Shown: positions 37,435-50,634 of the stretch, one piece after another
How the letters are laid out: each line of letters opens with the position of its first letter
Numbering within the stretch: the stretch's first letter is position 1
Assembly (NCBI GenBank): GCA_029931535.1
Contig: JAQPZY010001689.1
Span: 2,260,501 to 2,324,500 of the forward strand
Source: Margaritifera margaritifera
Lineage: Eukaryota > Mollusca > Bivalvia > Unionida > Margaritiferidae
DNA length: 64,000 nucleotides
Direction: 5' to 3'
The notes under the pieces: model-generated
Database searches by the model: none
What the model was told of the DNA's origin: nothing
Seen by the model: the letters and a program-made list of their open reading frames with translations, nothing else
Translations under genes and position numbers: made by a program

Positions 37435-40400
37435 TCTTTGTTTTAACAGTCCGATGCATCTAAAGCTCTAAAAGTACAAACTGGTTCCATTTTCCATATT
37501 TAAATTGATTTTAGCTTGTATGGGGTTCATTAGTCAAAACGTACCTCAATGATGTTCTTATACGCTAGCTGGCATAGGATTCTTGGTCAATAAAAGTATA
37601 AAAAGTATCCGTAGTTTTCTATCATCTAGATGGATGGAGTGTCCCCCTTAATGACTACACAGACAAGCTTTGCTACTCTCGATGAAGATGGAGATTTGTT
37701 ATGTATACTCTAGGGAATTGTAAATCTGAAATCCTGTATAGAAACTATATTGTATTGAATTGCACAATTTGATAGACAGTTCTAGCTGCAGAGATTACCG
37801 ACGATGTGAACATGAAACCAACAGTTTGCGGTTGTAATCTTGCATACCCTGTAAAAAAGTTAACCAGTGAAAATTTAAACTTTTGTTTGTAAGTTATACC
37901 CATATGTATTCTATTGTGGATCAGGTGCTTTTTCTGGAGAGACAAGTGACTGTTAATTAAGGAAGTTGAGAGATTAACTGCTGTGAAAACAGACTTTGAT
38001 TTTTGTGGGACCACCGACAGAAATCTTTCCCTGTAACAGGACTCAAGAATAAGTACATATTTTTCTAACTTACATGTCATATACTCGTCATGGGCATGAC
38101 TCGTCATGGTCATGTTACAAAAGATGTTTATCATTGTAGTCAATGTGACGTGGTGAACATGGAAGACCGGCATATTTTCATAATTTGAAGTTGCTACTCT
38201 CCACAAGAAATTATTGTCATCAAGGACAAACATATATTACCGTGTAGACACTACTTCTGTACCCGCAAATAAGGCTTCCACCTGCCAAAGAAAACAAATG
38301 CCATCAGTAATGAAAACCAATCCTTAAATTTCATCCAAACACTATCTTACAACCATGCTAATTACGCGATGTCAGAGTGGTACATGTGTTCCCAATCAGA
38401 ATAATTTTGTTTTTATTCTAGATGAATCCTGCTAAATGAATTATTCTTTAATACTAATAATATCAAACAAAGAGAATGAATACCCGTTCTAAGTGCTGAC
38501 TAACAAAGCAGGTATTGCAGGGAAATTTTATCCAAGAACAATACATGCCAAGGAGTTCATCACTGAATCCACAATGACACCACAGCAGCGCAAGTTCTTC
38601 GCATATTTTTCTCTGATTTGTTTTCGGAGGCGCTAAGCAATTTTATTGTTTTTCCAGAAGTACACAAAATGTTATCTGCAGAAGTTCAGGCTCCAAAATG
38701 TGAAGGTATCAGTTATCAGATGAATTCGTCTTCAGAGCAGATCCAGTAATTATGACTCACAGATCCAGCCCAATTCATTTTCCAGAATGAATTAATGAGG
38801 AGAGGTGGCAAAATGGCCATCAACTGTAACAGTCTCTAGTTATCAGTCCTTTCGTTGACTGAGGTCATCCGACAGTGTGAAATTAAATTCTTCGCGATGA
38901 GAATGTTAGGACATCTAGTTATAATAGATTAAGCCCATTGGATGCGAATCGCTGGGGATTTTCTTGTCCGTTTATTCAGGTTTGTAACGAATCAGCTTGA
39001 TGAATGATAGGAAATATCTGTAGATTTGGTACTCAGCTGACACTAAAAAACAGATTAGATTGTATTCCTAAGTTTTCCTTACAGAAATCTGGGAAACTTG
39101 ATCGTGTAAGAATACAAAACCAAATCGATACATCTAGCAGAAGATCCACTACAGCACCGTGTTTATTATTTTGAAAACTGTATATCATTGATAGCAGGAG
39201 AAGCCTGATCGCGATTGATATTAATTACTAGGAGTATGACATGTAGATCCCAAATTTACAATATTACCTAATTATCAAGGTGCGTGAAGGTTCAGCAAGA
39301 TTAGCTTACAATCGATTATGTACTGCATTAGTATATCCAATGCTAAGTTAACTTGGCAGGTTGTATATATCCAATTTTGCTAAGCCTTCTACAATGTTTT
39401 GTTACCTAATTGTCACAAACAATGATTACATTACAATATAATGTGATTATTGCCCAGTTTCCTTGTTTGTATTAAGTAATAGTTTCATTAAGATTCACGA
39501 ATATTTTTATCTAATTAATATAATTAAAAAGGAGATACAGAAATTTCAAACTTCTTCAACATACGTCCATCACACAATATAGTTGAATTAGAGTGCGTTT
39601 TACAAATGCAGTCATCGGTGATATCCTAAGATATACAGCATCTGTCCTCATTGGAATTGCAGTAACCTTGTTCCTGATTGTTGTTTGTTTTGTTTTTTTT
39701 TTGTTTTTTTGTTTTGTTTTGTTTGTTTTTTTTTTTGTTTTTTTTAAGTACTTAAAACGCTAAATTGTTGAATTAGCTTACCCCAAATTTTTGAGTCATA
39801 CTCAATGGTTAGATCTTTACCAAAAGGACGAAGAAACCAGAATTAAGATTGTCATACAACTATGTTTACACTAGTTAAGGCGTATAACATACAGTATAAG
39901 TAAATACTTTTGACGACTTTATATAAGCTTCCCTTAATGTGTTAATTTGTACCGTATGTATTCGCTTACAAGTCGAATTCAACTGCAAACTGCACAGACC
40001 CAGATAATGCACCGGCAAATCTGGATGTATGCAGTTTGTTAGTACTAATCAGTAGAACAAACAACACAGACCCTGATCTGCCGTTACATTATGTAACTGG
40101 ACCAGATTGATAAGCGAGTATATACGCTACGTTCTAATTTTGTCGTAGAATGTGCATCACGCATGGTATATATCTCGTATGGTTTTAATACACAATGTAT
40201 AACTTTGAATGATAAAGTAAATGTAATATTACGCTTACAGGTAAAACTCTGGATCCATTCACCGTCTGTTACACTTCTCAGCGAAGAAATCATTTTATGT
40301 TATTATTTTTTACTGAAAATCCTCTTGGAGTTTCTGCAATATAGAAAATAAAATGCATTCTTGCACTCCTTATACGATAAACCAGATAATTTTAATTACA

Positions 40401-40814
40401 ACTTCATACTATCAAAATAACCTGCTGATAGAGTAAAGACTTCATTATAAATTGTGCTTGAGCAATTACTTGTTCCCAATGGAGCAATTATTACTGTCAT
40501 CTACCACTCTTGATATCGCAATTACCTCGAAAACTTGTTCCGACTCTCTGTATCATGTTAAAATTTTGCTCTTGACCTCAAAATCCACGCCTGGTGAGAT
40601 TGCTGCACTTGAATAACACTCCCTACCTCTGCAGACAGAGAGAGCTTAAATTTAAAATAAAATGTTTATGATAAGAAGGTGCAGAATAGCTTTTAAATGA
40701 AGCAGCAGAAGCCGTTAAATATTGTAATTTTACAGTTTGAAAGATCGATAGTCCATTTAGTTGTCAGTTTCTGCATTGTACCTAAATGTTCATTATTTTC
40801 ATCATAGTAATCAA

Positions 40815-40857
<43 letters not shown>

Positions 40858-41414
40858 GCCGCCAAACCAAGCTTGAATGGAAAACATATATTAGTTTTTT
40901 GAATATGTCGCATCAGGACCATTATGCAAACCTAACCGACCTCAGTTTGCACTGACGTATGGAACGCCAAATATTTCAAAATGGATTTGGCGTTCCATGC
41001 TGACATTTGTTTTCAAGTAGATACTTCTGGTGAACATAACCACATCGTGCCATAACTGCCACTCACCGCCCACTTCAGGCAAGGTCAAATTAAACAGCTA
41101 ATTTTTTCCACATACTACGGCACTGTTTATGCCCGTGTACTGGATATTATGCAGGTGCTAAGGAGACCAGTCATTGACAATATGTACCTTATAAATCCAA
41201 TAGGACTTTTTTTACATACGGTATTTTGAGGTGACCTCTCAATGAGGTAACACTCAATCATTATCCTTCATGATACCATCAAGTTTAGGATCCTGATTTG
41301 AAGTACTGACCGTATTACATGCTTAAGTTATGTTCTGAAGATATTATCAATTTAGTTGGATATGTGCTTAGTTTTTGATTAAAGATTTCACCCTGGAAAA
41401 GATACTTAAAAAAT
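37435..41414. other. AT-rich non-coding DNA
   Basis: No gene is supported. It contains a T/G tract (39681-39745), an ATT microsatellite (40814-40857) and a perfect 14-bp inverted repeat (40959-40998). A 162-codon minus-strand frame at 37745-38233 shows no motif and I treat it as chance. Confidence 0.55.
40959..40998. repeat. Perfect 14-bp inverted repeat
   Basis: atggaacgccaaat (40959-40972) and its complement (40985-40998) flank a 12-base loop. Weak pairing continues outward, so this may be the core of a small fold-back element. Confidence 0.8.
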
Positions 41415-42598
41415 TTCATTCAAAATTCTGTAGACGATTATTAGGGGTGGAAAAAAAAATACAAATTTGTTATTAACTGTAAACTGGGGAGATATCCATT
41501 GTGGGAAATTGAAACATTGGAAAAATACGCGTTAAAATTTTTTGCTCGAATATTGGTAAATAGGGACAGTTTGATTTTTAGAACTTATACTATGTTCTTC
41601 AAAGAAAAAAAAAAAAGAAAAAAAAAAAAAAAGCGTGCTGATAACGGTAACTCGTATAATTGGAAAAATTGGGTATTTTAAGTTCAGTCTCGTTTACATG
41701 GTCTAGGATTTTCTTATGTATGGAACAATGAATTTGATATTGTGATACCAGTCAATGAAATCAGAGATAGAGTTTTTGATCACGAATGTGTATCCTCTAT
41801 GAGATCATCAAACAAGCTAGAGTAGTGTTCCTTGTGTAAAAAATACTTATCATTTGATAAATACCTGGATATGATAAATGAAGCTCATTTTAAAATTGCA
41901 CTAACTAGATTTAGAGCAGTAACTTGAATATAGAAATGGGTCGTTACTAGGAAATTATTAGAATGGCTATTGTCATTGGTACAATTCAAGAGCTGTCTAA
42001 AACGAATATAATTTTTTACTTTTTTGTTCAATTAATTGATAAGAAAATATATTTACAACGATATTATTGTTCATGAACGGAAATATATAAAACAAATTAA
42101 AGCCTTTATGTCTGCAAATTCAAAAAGAATCTTAAATCGATGGACGAAATTTATATCCTTTGCGCAACAGCAAAGGTAAGAAAATAACTAATTTTCTGTT
42201 AGTAATTAATAATTAAATTGCATTCTAAAACTAAAGGAATTAATTATAATGTGGTCTTTATATGTTATATAAATTTAATGCTATTTGTTTTTTAATTAAA
42301 TGAGATGTGTGGTATATGTAATACTCAATAGAATAATGTTAATTATCCTCTGCAGTATGACATATATGTAATACTCAATAGAATAATGTTAATTATCCTC
42401 TGCAGTATGACATATATGTAATACTCAATAGAATAATGTTAATTTTCCTCTGCAGTATGACATATATGTAATATTCAATAGAATAATGTTAATTATCCTC
42501 TGCAGTATGACATATATGTACATCCTGACATCTGTAATTATAAATTACTATTGTAGTTTAATGATATATAAAGTTTCTGTTCTGTTCTGTTCCTTACA
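41415..42598 (+). pseudogene. LINE ORF2 C-terminal fragment with 3' UTR
   Basis: Broken frames read FCRRLLG, then LLLTVNWGDIPLWEIETLEK and YALKFFARILVNRDSLIFRT, then LHGLGFSYVWNNEFDIVIPV, and FDKYLDMINEAHFKIALTRF, the usual order at the end of this LINE type's ORF2. The 5' part is missing (a 5' truncation, common for LINEs). The 3' region contains a four-unit 50-bp repeat, and the element ends in a short ttctg pentamer tail near 42575-42592. Confidence 0.75.
42314..42519. repeat. 50-bp tandem repeat, four units
   Basis: Units begin at 42314, 42364, 42414 and 42464 and contain atatgtaatactcaatagaa and tcctctgcagtatgac. They lie in the presumed LINE 3' UTR. Confidence 0.95.
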
Positions 42599-43557
42599 GA
42601 AGGGTTTTTAAATAATTTAACACACTTATGTAGATCATTTAGGAAGAGCGACTTGAGTTTAATTTTAAAATTGTGGTGCACGTAATGGAAAAGACCGTAC
42701 CATTAATGTTTCTGTTAATTATATATAAGAGAGTCCATCTTCATATCTGACTGGTATATTGTGAATGACAGCCGTTCATTCTAATTGTACTGAGCGATTT
42801 TCATTCAAGCATATGTTGCCACACAAGAACTATGACCTAATATGTTTGTTATACTAATACACGGATTGGAAACTACGGGACCAACAATTTAATTATTTCA
42901 CGGGGGGGGGGGGGGGGGGGGGGCTGAGATTTTCTTTTGAGCTCGGATATTTTTTTCTTTTACCAATGGATATGATGGCGGTGGAGGTAGGGGTTCTATA
43001 AATAAGAGCAAGAATTTTTTTAAAAGCGATTTGAGGGCAGGAATTTTTTCCCATAAAATCCCAGGCCGTCCCTAATGCTCTCACATATGGAAGTTGTCAG
43101 ATTTCTAATTCCCCAGCAGTAATGTTTTGTAAGGTGTTAAGGAGAGTTGCTAATATTTTCACATTCCTCGATAAAGACTGTGTTATTAGCTAGGGATTTC
43201 AAGAAGACAACAAGCGTTTCATGGTAAAAAGGAACGAAACCTTAAAATGCTGACCTTGTACCCTGACCTTGAAGATAGGATCCTAAATGTGGTATGCGAC
43301 ACGTCCTTCAGTAATGGTATGTAAGTGTAGAAAGTTTTATCAGTTTATCTCAAATGACATTACAAGTTACAGAGTGGAAAAGAAAGTGTGAAGGAAGTAC
43401 GTGCGCACGAAGGGACTGATGAATGGAGGGATCGAAACGCGAATACAATGTCTCCAGCTTTTCGCGAAAAGGATGGAGATAATAACCTTGCAAATGCCGA
43501 CTAGTTCAATAATTCATTCGATGTCAGTCCTGTCTTGTCGGCTGTAGCGTACTAACA
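42599..43557. other. Non-coding DNA with a 22-base G run
   Basis: A homopolymer of 22 Gs lies at 42902-42923. Nothing else is recognised. Confidence 0.6.
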
Positions 43558-43711
43558 GGGGGGGGGGGGGGAGGGAGGAGGACGGGGCTGTTGCCCCGGG
43601 CGCCAGAGATCTTGGGGCGCCAAAACAGCTGATAAAAATTCGGGCCTCGCATTCTGGCCCTTCGGGCCATCATCGTCGCCCCGGGCGCCATTTACCCTTA
43701 ATACGCCACTG
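43558..43711. mobile_element. Possible hAT-like transposon end (right end)
   Basis: A GC-rich block ends with tacgccactg, whose complement cagtggcgta is a typical hAT-type terminus. It is preceded by ccccgggcgcc and by a short cggcc palindrome, and starts with a run of 14 Gs. It resembles, but is not the same as, the GC-rich block at 8113-8332. No matching left end was found. Confidence 0.4.
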
Positions 43712-43734
43712 CTTGTTGGGTATAACGCCATTCT

Positions 43735-43962
43735 TCAGCACATGATAGGCTACACATGGTGGCCAGAATATTTGGTGGAGGAAGAACCCGGGAAGAACCA
43801 CCGACCCACGGGAAGCTACTGGCAAGCTCTCTCATATACCCACGTTGGTCGAGGCGAGACACCTCACGCAGACAGAGGTGAGATGTGTGAGTGATCTGTA
43901 AAGTTGAGCGCCTAAGTCCATTCGGCCTCTCGGGGCCTTAGACCACTCGGCCACCCAGGACC
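43735..43962 (-). repeat. tRNA-derived SINE
   Basis: Read on the minus strand, the unit starts near 43962 with gtcctgggtggccgagtggt, an A-box of the Leu/Ser tRNA type. It continues with a body containing gggtcggtggttcttcccgg and ttcttcctccacc, which resembles the conserved central domains of metazoan SINEs. The 3' end is near 43735. A canonical B box is not clear, so the tRNA part is diverged. Confidence 0.65.
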
Positions 43963-44597
43963 TCGCACGATGTCAGATAATTAAGATTATAACAGCACAA
44001 ACAATGATTATATATCTTTACATTTTTATCATCCTACCAGAACATAAATTGTCTCTCTTAAACGTAGCAATGAGTTTTTGAACTTATTTTTCATCCCATT
44101 TTGCACGCTTTGGTCGATGGAAGTAGCCATATGTTCCTTGCGTCATAATTCTTCTAACATTTTATATTTATATTTGTAAAACAAAGAACAAATCCTATGT
44201 TTATATTAACAATTTACAGCTCAAAAATAAATGGACAAAAATTAGCAGAGACCCTGATTATTATTGAGAGTCACTATGTTATTGACGATATTCTTACTGA
44301 TCAAAATTGTCTGACACGTGACCGATCGTGATTATGCATTAAAGAGCTGCTATTCAAATTTTTTTTCAGATTAACTGTATCTCAGCACTCAAATTAATGT
44401 TTACATATACATGTGTAAAATGCTTACATTTTCAGCTATTACAATCCGTTTGTTGTTTATAAAAGGCCAGTCGGGTTTTTCCAATTTACAATCTGACCCA
44501 AGGATGCAGATTGGATAAACAGATACCAGCATTAATGGATGCCTGGAGAGCAGACACCGATCGTAAATTATCGGTCAACCTTCAGTAGCATGCGTGC
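43963..44597. other. AT-rich non-coding DNA
   Basis: No gene, array or RNA is visible. Confidence 0.5.
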
Positions 44598-44778
44598 TTG
44601 ACAAAGCCCAGCTACGTATCCTGACAAACCCCAGCTACGTACCCTGACAAGCCCCAGCTACGTATCCTGACAAACCCCAGCTACGTATCCTGACAAACCC
44701 CAGCTACGTATCCTGACAAGCCCCAGCTATGTATCCTGACAAACCCCAGCTATGTATCCTGAAAAACCCCAGCTACGT
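44598..44778. repeat. 23-bp minisatellite, about 8 units
   Basis: Units cctgacaaaccccagctacg-tat, with occasional g for a and tatg for tacg variants. Confidence 0.92.
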
Positions 44779-44846
44779 CCACTGAACTCTTCTTGTATTA
44801 CTCTCGTCATCCGTACATAAATAGGACTGATACACTTTGTTCACTT

Positions 44847-44941
44847 GTAAAAACACATGTACAGTTGACTACCTGATTGTAAAAACACAAGTACAGTTGA
44901 CTACCTGATTGTAAAAACACAAGTACAGTTGACTACCTGAC
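44847..44941. repeat. 32-bp tandem repeat, three units
   Basis: Three copies of ttgtaaaaacacaagtacag followed by ttgactacctga. Confidence 0.92.
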
Positions 44942-44944
44942 TGC

Positions 44945-47900
44945 TACTCCTGATGTACTTATTTCAGTGTCCGAATTTCGTATTTTAGACTTCACTCCTT
45001 TATTATCATATATTCATTCTTCTGTGACATTTAGTATAAGTACTACAGTCATAGAAAGTATAGACTCCAAAGCTAAATATAAGAAGAAGAAAAAAAAGAT
45101 GGAATAATGAAAAGAAACGAATTTCTATCGATAATATTAAAATTACAAAAATTCAAGAAATTTTGACACAGATCAAAAACATTTCTGAAACAGATAAAGT
45201 AACTAAAATTAAAATAAATCAAGTCACATAAAATATTATAAATATTTTTGCTGAGAGCGCGGGGAAAAGTATCCCAATAAAGAACTTCCCCAAAAGGAAT
45301 AAAAAATAGTCAACCTCGGTTTAATGTACATCAGCCAGAAAGAAGTACCACATATCAAGAAAAATATTTTCTTTTAATAAAAACGAACAAAACTTCAATC
45401 ATATGAAAAGAGAATATAAAAGTTATAAATCCACTCTTTTTGATATTACTGAAGCCAATTTAAAAGGACTATGCAAAACAAAATAAGACACATGAGTTTA
45501 AAAAACCCGAAAGGATTTTGGAATCTCATTAATTCTGTTCATAAGGCTGTTTAGGACATACAAGCTGATATAAATGATTTTTGTATGAATATTTTAAAGA
45601 TCTAAACTCGGATGATATATACAGAACTGATAAACTTAACTTAACTGAGGTTATTAATACCCCATCTTCTTTAGATAATCCAATTACTGCATACGAAATT
45701 CGGAAAGCACTGTCAAATCTAAAGAATAACAAAACACCAGGGTTAGATGGATAACGTAATGAATATCTAAAATATACTTAATCGATTTGTATGGAAATAT
45801 ATGTTTCATTTTTAATTGAATACTCGACACAGGAATAATTCCATATGAATGGACTATCGCAGAAATAAAACCAATATATAAAAAGGAGACCCTAAGCAAC
45901 CAGTTAACTATAGACCTATAACATTACTTAACTGCTTAGGAAAGCTTTTTACCTCAATCATCAACAATAGATTAAATGATTATTATTCTGATATATCATT
46001 TTTAAATGAATCTCAGGCTGGATTTATATCAGGGTATTCTACCACTGACCATATCTTTGCAATACATAATCTCATAATATACGAAATTGTTTTAAAAAGC
46101 TTTTGATAATATATGGAGAATAGAATTATGGAAAAAAAAAGTCTTAAAAAGCGGTGTTTAAGGGAAACTCTTTAATGTAATACATAATATGTATAAAGAC
46201 ACTAAATCAAGTATAAATGTCAATGGCAATGTTTCTAGTTTTTTTTCCCTCCGTGAAAGGAGTTCGCTTGGGTGAAAATCTATCACCATTATTGTTTGCT
46301 GTCTATCTAAATGACCTTGAAAAATACCTTGAATCGAAACACTGCAATGGCATCAAGCTAAAACTAGCAGATGATAAAATCACACAATATTTCAAAGTAT
46401 TTTTTACCTCTTCACGCAGACGATACAGTTCTCTTCGCAGAGAACCCCGAAGATCTACAATCTCTGATCAATAACTTTAGGAATTACGCGATGATTGGAA
46501 ATTAAAAATGAATGTGAACAAACTAAAAGTACTTATTTTCGGTAAATATTATAAGAAAAAGTTTATCTTTACATAAAAAGATACGATACTGGAAGAGGTT
46601 AATGAATACATTTATCTTGGGGTTGTTCGGAGTAAGACAGGAAGATTTCTCAAAGCTATAAAGCAAACAATATCAAAAACCAAGAAAGCATTATTCTTGT
46701 TAAAAAAACGTATATGGAATCTTGACCTACCTATAGATTGCCAGCTAAAACTATTCGATAGTACCATAGTACCTATTCTGCTATATCGGTCGAAAATTTG
46801 GGGTTTTGAAAATTGCAACATCATTGAGAAAATTCATACAGATTTTCTAAGATGGGTTTTAAAATCTAAAAAGAGTACCACGTTATACATACTATAAGGA
46901 GAAACTGGAAGACAACAACTTACACTTAGAATGAAATTGAACGCCATCAAATACTGGTGTACACTAATTTAGGGAAAACAGGAAAAATACGCGAAAGTCA
47001 TATATACCAGTATACTGAATGATATCAAAGCACATACTAATACCTATCGATGGTTTGATTACGTTAAATCTATTTTCGAAGAATGTGGATTCGGATACAT
47101 TTGGTATTCGCAATATTTTCCTGATAAAGAATGACTCATCAATAGTATGAAGAACAGACTAACGGACATATATCTTCAGCAATGGAACGCAAACAAAACT
47201 GTATTTAGCAAGGGAAACGCGTATGGATTCTTAAAAACAAACCTCCAGTCGGAAGATTATTTAATTTCTTTACAAAATGCATTATTAACTTTAAATTTAG
47301 AACCTCAAACCACCATTTACCAATTGAAACGGGCAGATGGTCGACTATTCCAAGGAACGAAAAATTGTGTACATTATTCAACAACAAATTATTTAAGTGA
47401 TGAATTTCATTACATGTTCAATTGTCCTTATTTCAAAACTGAAAGAAAACTCTACCTAAAAATAAAAACCATAGAAGGCGAAATATATTACTTTTTAACG
47501 ATTTGTTTCATTCAAAAGGTATTGAGCTTTTAAAGTTGTGTAAATTTGTAAGAGTTATCACGTCGAAATTCAGTTAACATGGAATGTATATTTTTTTGTG
47601 TAGGCTGAACTACAGTTGTATGATTAATAATTCATGAAATGCAAACATGGCATGTTAAATGAAATCTTTGTAATCACCATGTATGTAATATCATATGTCT
47701 CGATATACTTATATCTTCTTTTATATAACAGTGGTACGTGATATCATATGTTTTGATATGCGTATATCTTCTTTTATATAACAGCTCAAATCTATAACAA
47801 GAATGCCCTGAGTAATGTGCGAACTATAAAAAAAAGTTGGCATCATGTTTAAAGTTTTTTATTACCAGATGAATAATGTTGTAACCACCATGTAACTCTT

Positions 47901-48055
47901 TTGTCTAGAACACCTTATTTAGTATACTATTATTGTAACTACATCATTAGTCCCCTGTAAAATTATTATATCTATCTTACACGCATGTTTTTATAATTTT
48001 GATTTACTTTGTACTCCTCATTTATCACATTCGTGACCTGAGAGGAATAAACATT
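44945..48055 (+). pseudogene. 5'-truncated LINE with reverse transcriptase
   Basis: Pieces in order: RILDFTPLLSYIHSS near 44985; NPKGFWNLINSVHK near 45510; NKTPGLDG near 45735; EWTIAEIKPIYKKE near 45850; PVNYRPITLLNCLGKLFTSI and NESQAGFISGYSTTDHIF from 45900; GVRLGENLSPLLFAVYLNDL near 46260; HADDTVLFAENPEDLQSLIN near 46420, which keeps an intact YxDD-type ADD core; LKKRIWNLDLPIDCQLKLFD near 46700; and DEFHYMFNCPYFKTERKLYL near 47400. Several stops and shifts break the frame. The 3' UTR has a two-unit repeat (47686-47783) and ends in the ATTGT tail. Confidence 0.85.
47686..47783. repeat. Direct repeat of about 50 bp in the LINE 3' UTR
   Basis: Two copies share atatcatatgt-t-gatat and tatatcttcttttatataac. 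Confidence 0.85.
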
Positions 48056-48275
48056 ATATTGTATTGTATTGTATTGCATTGCATTGTATTGTATTGTATT
48101 GTATTGTATTGTATTGTATTGTATTGTATTGTATTGTATTGTATTGTATTGTATTGTATGTATTGTATTTGTAATTGTATTGTATTGTATTATTGTATTG
48201 TATTGTATTGTATTGTATTGTATTGTATTGTATTGTATTGTATTGTATTGTATTGTATTGTATTGTATTGTATTT
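48055..48275. repeat. (ATTGT)n pentanucleotide array at a LINE 3' end
   Basis: About 220 bases of ATTGT with a few length interruptions near 48155-48190. It follows the LINE end directly and looks like an expanded LINE tail. The repeat of five bases leaves false frames open. Confidence 0.95.
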
Positions 48276-48303
48276 CAGAGCGTGTATAATTTCACACGCT
48301 CTG
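48276..48303. other. Perfect 10-bp stem-loop between two arrays
   Basis: cagagcgtgt (48276-48285) pairs perfectly with acacgctctg (48294-48303) over an 8-base loop. It sits exactly between the ATTGT array and the 48-bp satellite. Confidence 0.8.
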
Positions 48304-48328
48304 TTATTTCAGTCAGGTGAAGGAATCT

Positions 48329-49672
48329 AAAGTGCATTCTATATTTTTATTTACCATTTTGTATAGTGAATGGTGTAAAGTGCATTCTATATTTTTATTT
48401 ACCATTTTGTATAGTGAATGGTGTAAAGTGCATTCTATATTTTTATTTACCATTTTGTATAGTGAATGGTGTAAAGTGCATTCTATATTTTTATTTACCA
48501 TTTTGTATAGTGAATGGTGTAAAGTGCATTCTATATTTTTATTTACCATTTTGTATAGTGAATGGTGTAAAGTGCATTCTATATTTTTATTTACCATTTT
48601 GTATAGTGAATGGTGTAAAGTGCATTCTATATTTTTATTTACCATTTTGTATAGTGAATGGTGTAAAGTGCATTCTATATTTTTATTTACCATTTTGTAT
48701 AGTGAATGGTGTAAAGTGCATTCTATATTTTTATTTACCATTTTGTATAGTGAATGGTGTAAAGTGCATTCTATATTTTTATTTACCATTTTGTATAGTG
48801 AATGGTGTAAAGTGCATTCTATATTTTTATTTACCATTTTGTATAGTGAATGGTGTAAAGTGCATTCTATATTTTTATTTACCATTTTGTATAGTGAATG
48901 GTGTAAAGTGCATTCTTTATTTTTATTTACCATTTTGTATAGTGAATGGTGTAAAGTGCATTCTTTATTTTTATTTACCATTTTGTATAGTGAATGGTGT
49001 AAAGTGCATTCTATATTTTTATTTACCATTTTGTATAGTGAATGGTGTAAAGTGCATTCTATATTTTTATTTACCATTTTGTATAGTGAATGGTGTAAAG
49101 TGCATTCTATATTTTTATTTACCATTTTGTATAGTGAATGGTGTAAAGTGCATTCTATATTTTTATTTACCATTTTGTATAGTGAATGGTGTAAAGTGCA
49201 TTCTATATTTTTATTTACCATTTTGTATAGTGAATGGTGTAAAGTGCATTCTTTATTTTTATTTACCATTTTGTATAGTGAATGGTGTAAAGTGCATTCT
49301 ATATTTTTATTTACCATTTTGTATAGTGAATGGTGTAAAGTGCATTCTATATTTTTATTTACCATTTTGTATAGTGAATGGTGTAAAGTGCATTCTATAT
49401 TTTTATTTACCATTTTGTATAGTGAATGGTGTAAAGTGCATTCTATATTTTTATTTACCATTTTGTATAGTGAATGGTGTAAAGTGCATTCTATATTTTT
49501 ATTTACCATTTTGTATAGTGAATGGTGTAAAGTGCATTCTATATTTTTATTTACCATTTTGTATAGTGAATGGTGTAAAGTGCATTCTATATTTTTATTT
49601 ACCATTTTGTATAGTGAATGGTGTAAAGTGCATTCTATATTTTTATTTACCATTTTGTATAGTGAATGGTGG
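48329..49672. repeat. 48-bp satellite, 28 units
   Basis: Units start every 48 bases from 48329 to 49625 with aaagtgcattctatattttt and end with tttgtatagtgaatggtgt. The only variant I see is A to T (cattcttt) in units 13, 14 and 20. Because 48 is a multiple of three and the unit lacks stops in several frames, three frames of about 440-500 codons stay open, two on the plus strand and one on the minus strand. I treat them as repeat artefacts, not genes. Confidence 0.97.
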
Positions 49673-50634
49673 TATTATAAGCTAAGTGTTTATTGCGTTT
49701 CATTTAATTTTCTTAGTGTTGGGAATAAGTCGAAAATTCGTGATACATCATCGATTGCTCCAAATGACCTCCCCTGTGTGAATCGGGGTTGTCCATGGGC
49801 AAAATAATTTGATCTACTGCCCGACCTTTGCATGATCGCAAGAGGCAAATAATAGGGTTTTAACGGTTGGAATTGCTGCAACTCTGAGATTCCAGCAGAT
49901 GTGAAGGTTTTTGGTTCCATACCTCATGCCAATTTTGCTTCAGAATGGATCCAACCGCCTAAAACTGCAACTAGAGCTTTCCCCCTTTCTCAGAACCATT
50001 TTCTCTGGGGAAAATAACTGCAATAGAGTTACTAAAAAGATCTATTCTTCCTTGTATCATAAGAAAAAAACCCATATGCATTATTTTAGAATTATAAATT
50101 ATAACAAGTATTTAAATAAACGAAATCTACCATTAGAGATATAAAAAGAAAACACCTCTGAAATAAAATGATAATGTTGAAGACTACGATAAAGTCTTGG
50201 TTTCAACTCCATATAATTATTTTGAGTAATTGATTTAATTTATGCATTCTTGTCATGAGGCCTGAAATTGTCCTTTACAAATTCCTTCAAATCTTCGCAT
50301 GTGGAGACAAAGGAGAGTCGCAAGTGACGCGTTAACGACTGTCCTAACTCGATATAAATATAAATCACAACAAGGTTTGAGCAAGCAGAACTGTGAAGTT
50401 ATTGCTTCCATTCTGTCCAGAATAAAAGAAAACCTCATAAAAGTGAGAAATGCTATAGTTTACAAACCAAATATGTATATTTACTTAGTGCAGAAACCAA
50501 ATATTGTCATTTGGTTCAGAGGGTGAGATGTTCAAGTGAATCAGTGTTTTTAAATATATTTGTTTGAACTTTCTTTTATCTGCACTGGTGAGTTTCATTC
50601 CATGTAAAATGTTACAGACACTTTATTATCTGAG
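49673..50634. other. Non-coding DNA, nothing recognised
   Basis: Several short frames overlap here on both strands, but none has a recognisable domain. Confidence 0.5.

Noticed and set aside
37745..38233. Minus-strand frame of 162 codons as a host gene
   Set aside because: It has no recognisable domain, no splice context or promoter, and lies in AT-rich DNA with many short chance frames.
43900..43962. A tRNA-Leu or tRNA-Ser gene on the minus strand
   Set aside because: The A box is good, but no clear B box or cloverleaf follows and the sequence runs into a SINE body.
46217..47533. Separate host genes from the short open frames
   Set aside because: They are consecutive pieces of one LINE ORF2 with reverse-transcriptase motifs in the expected order.
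48317..49807. Open frames of 496, 439 and 446 codons on both strands
   Set aside because: They arise from a 48-bp satellite whose unit is a multiple of three and lacks stops. Three overlapping frames cannot all be selected, and the unit DNA is conserved rather than the protein.
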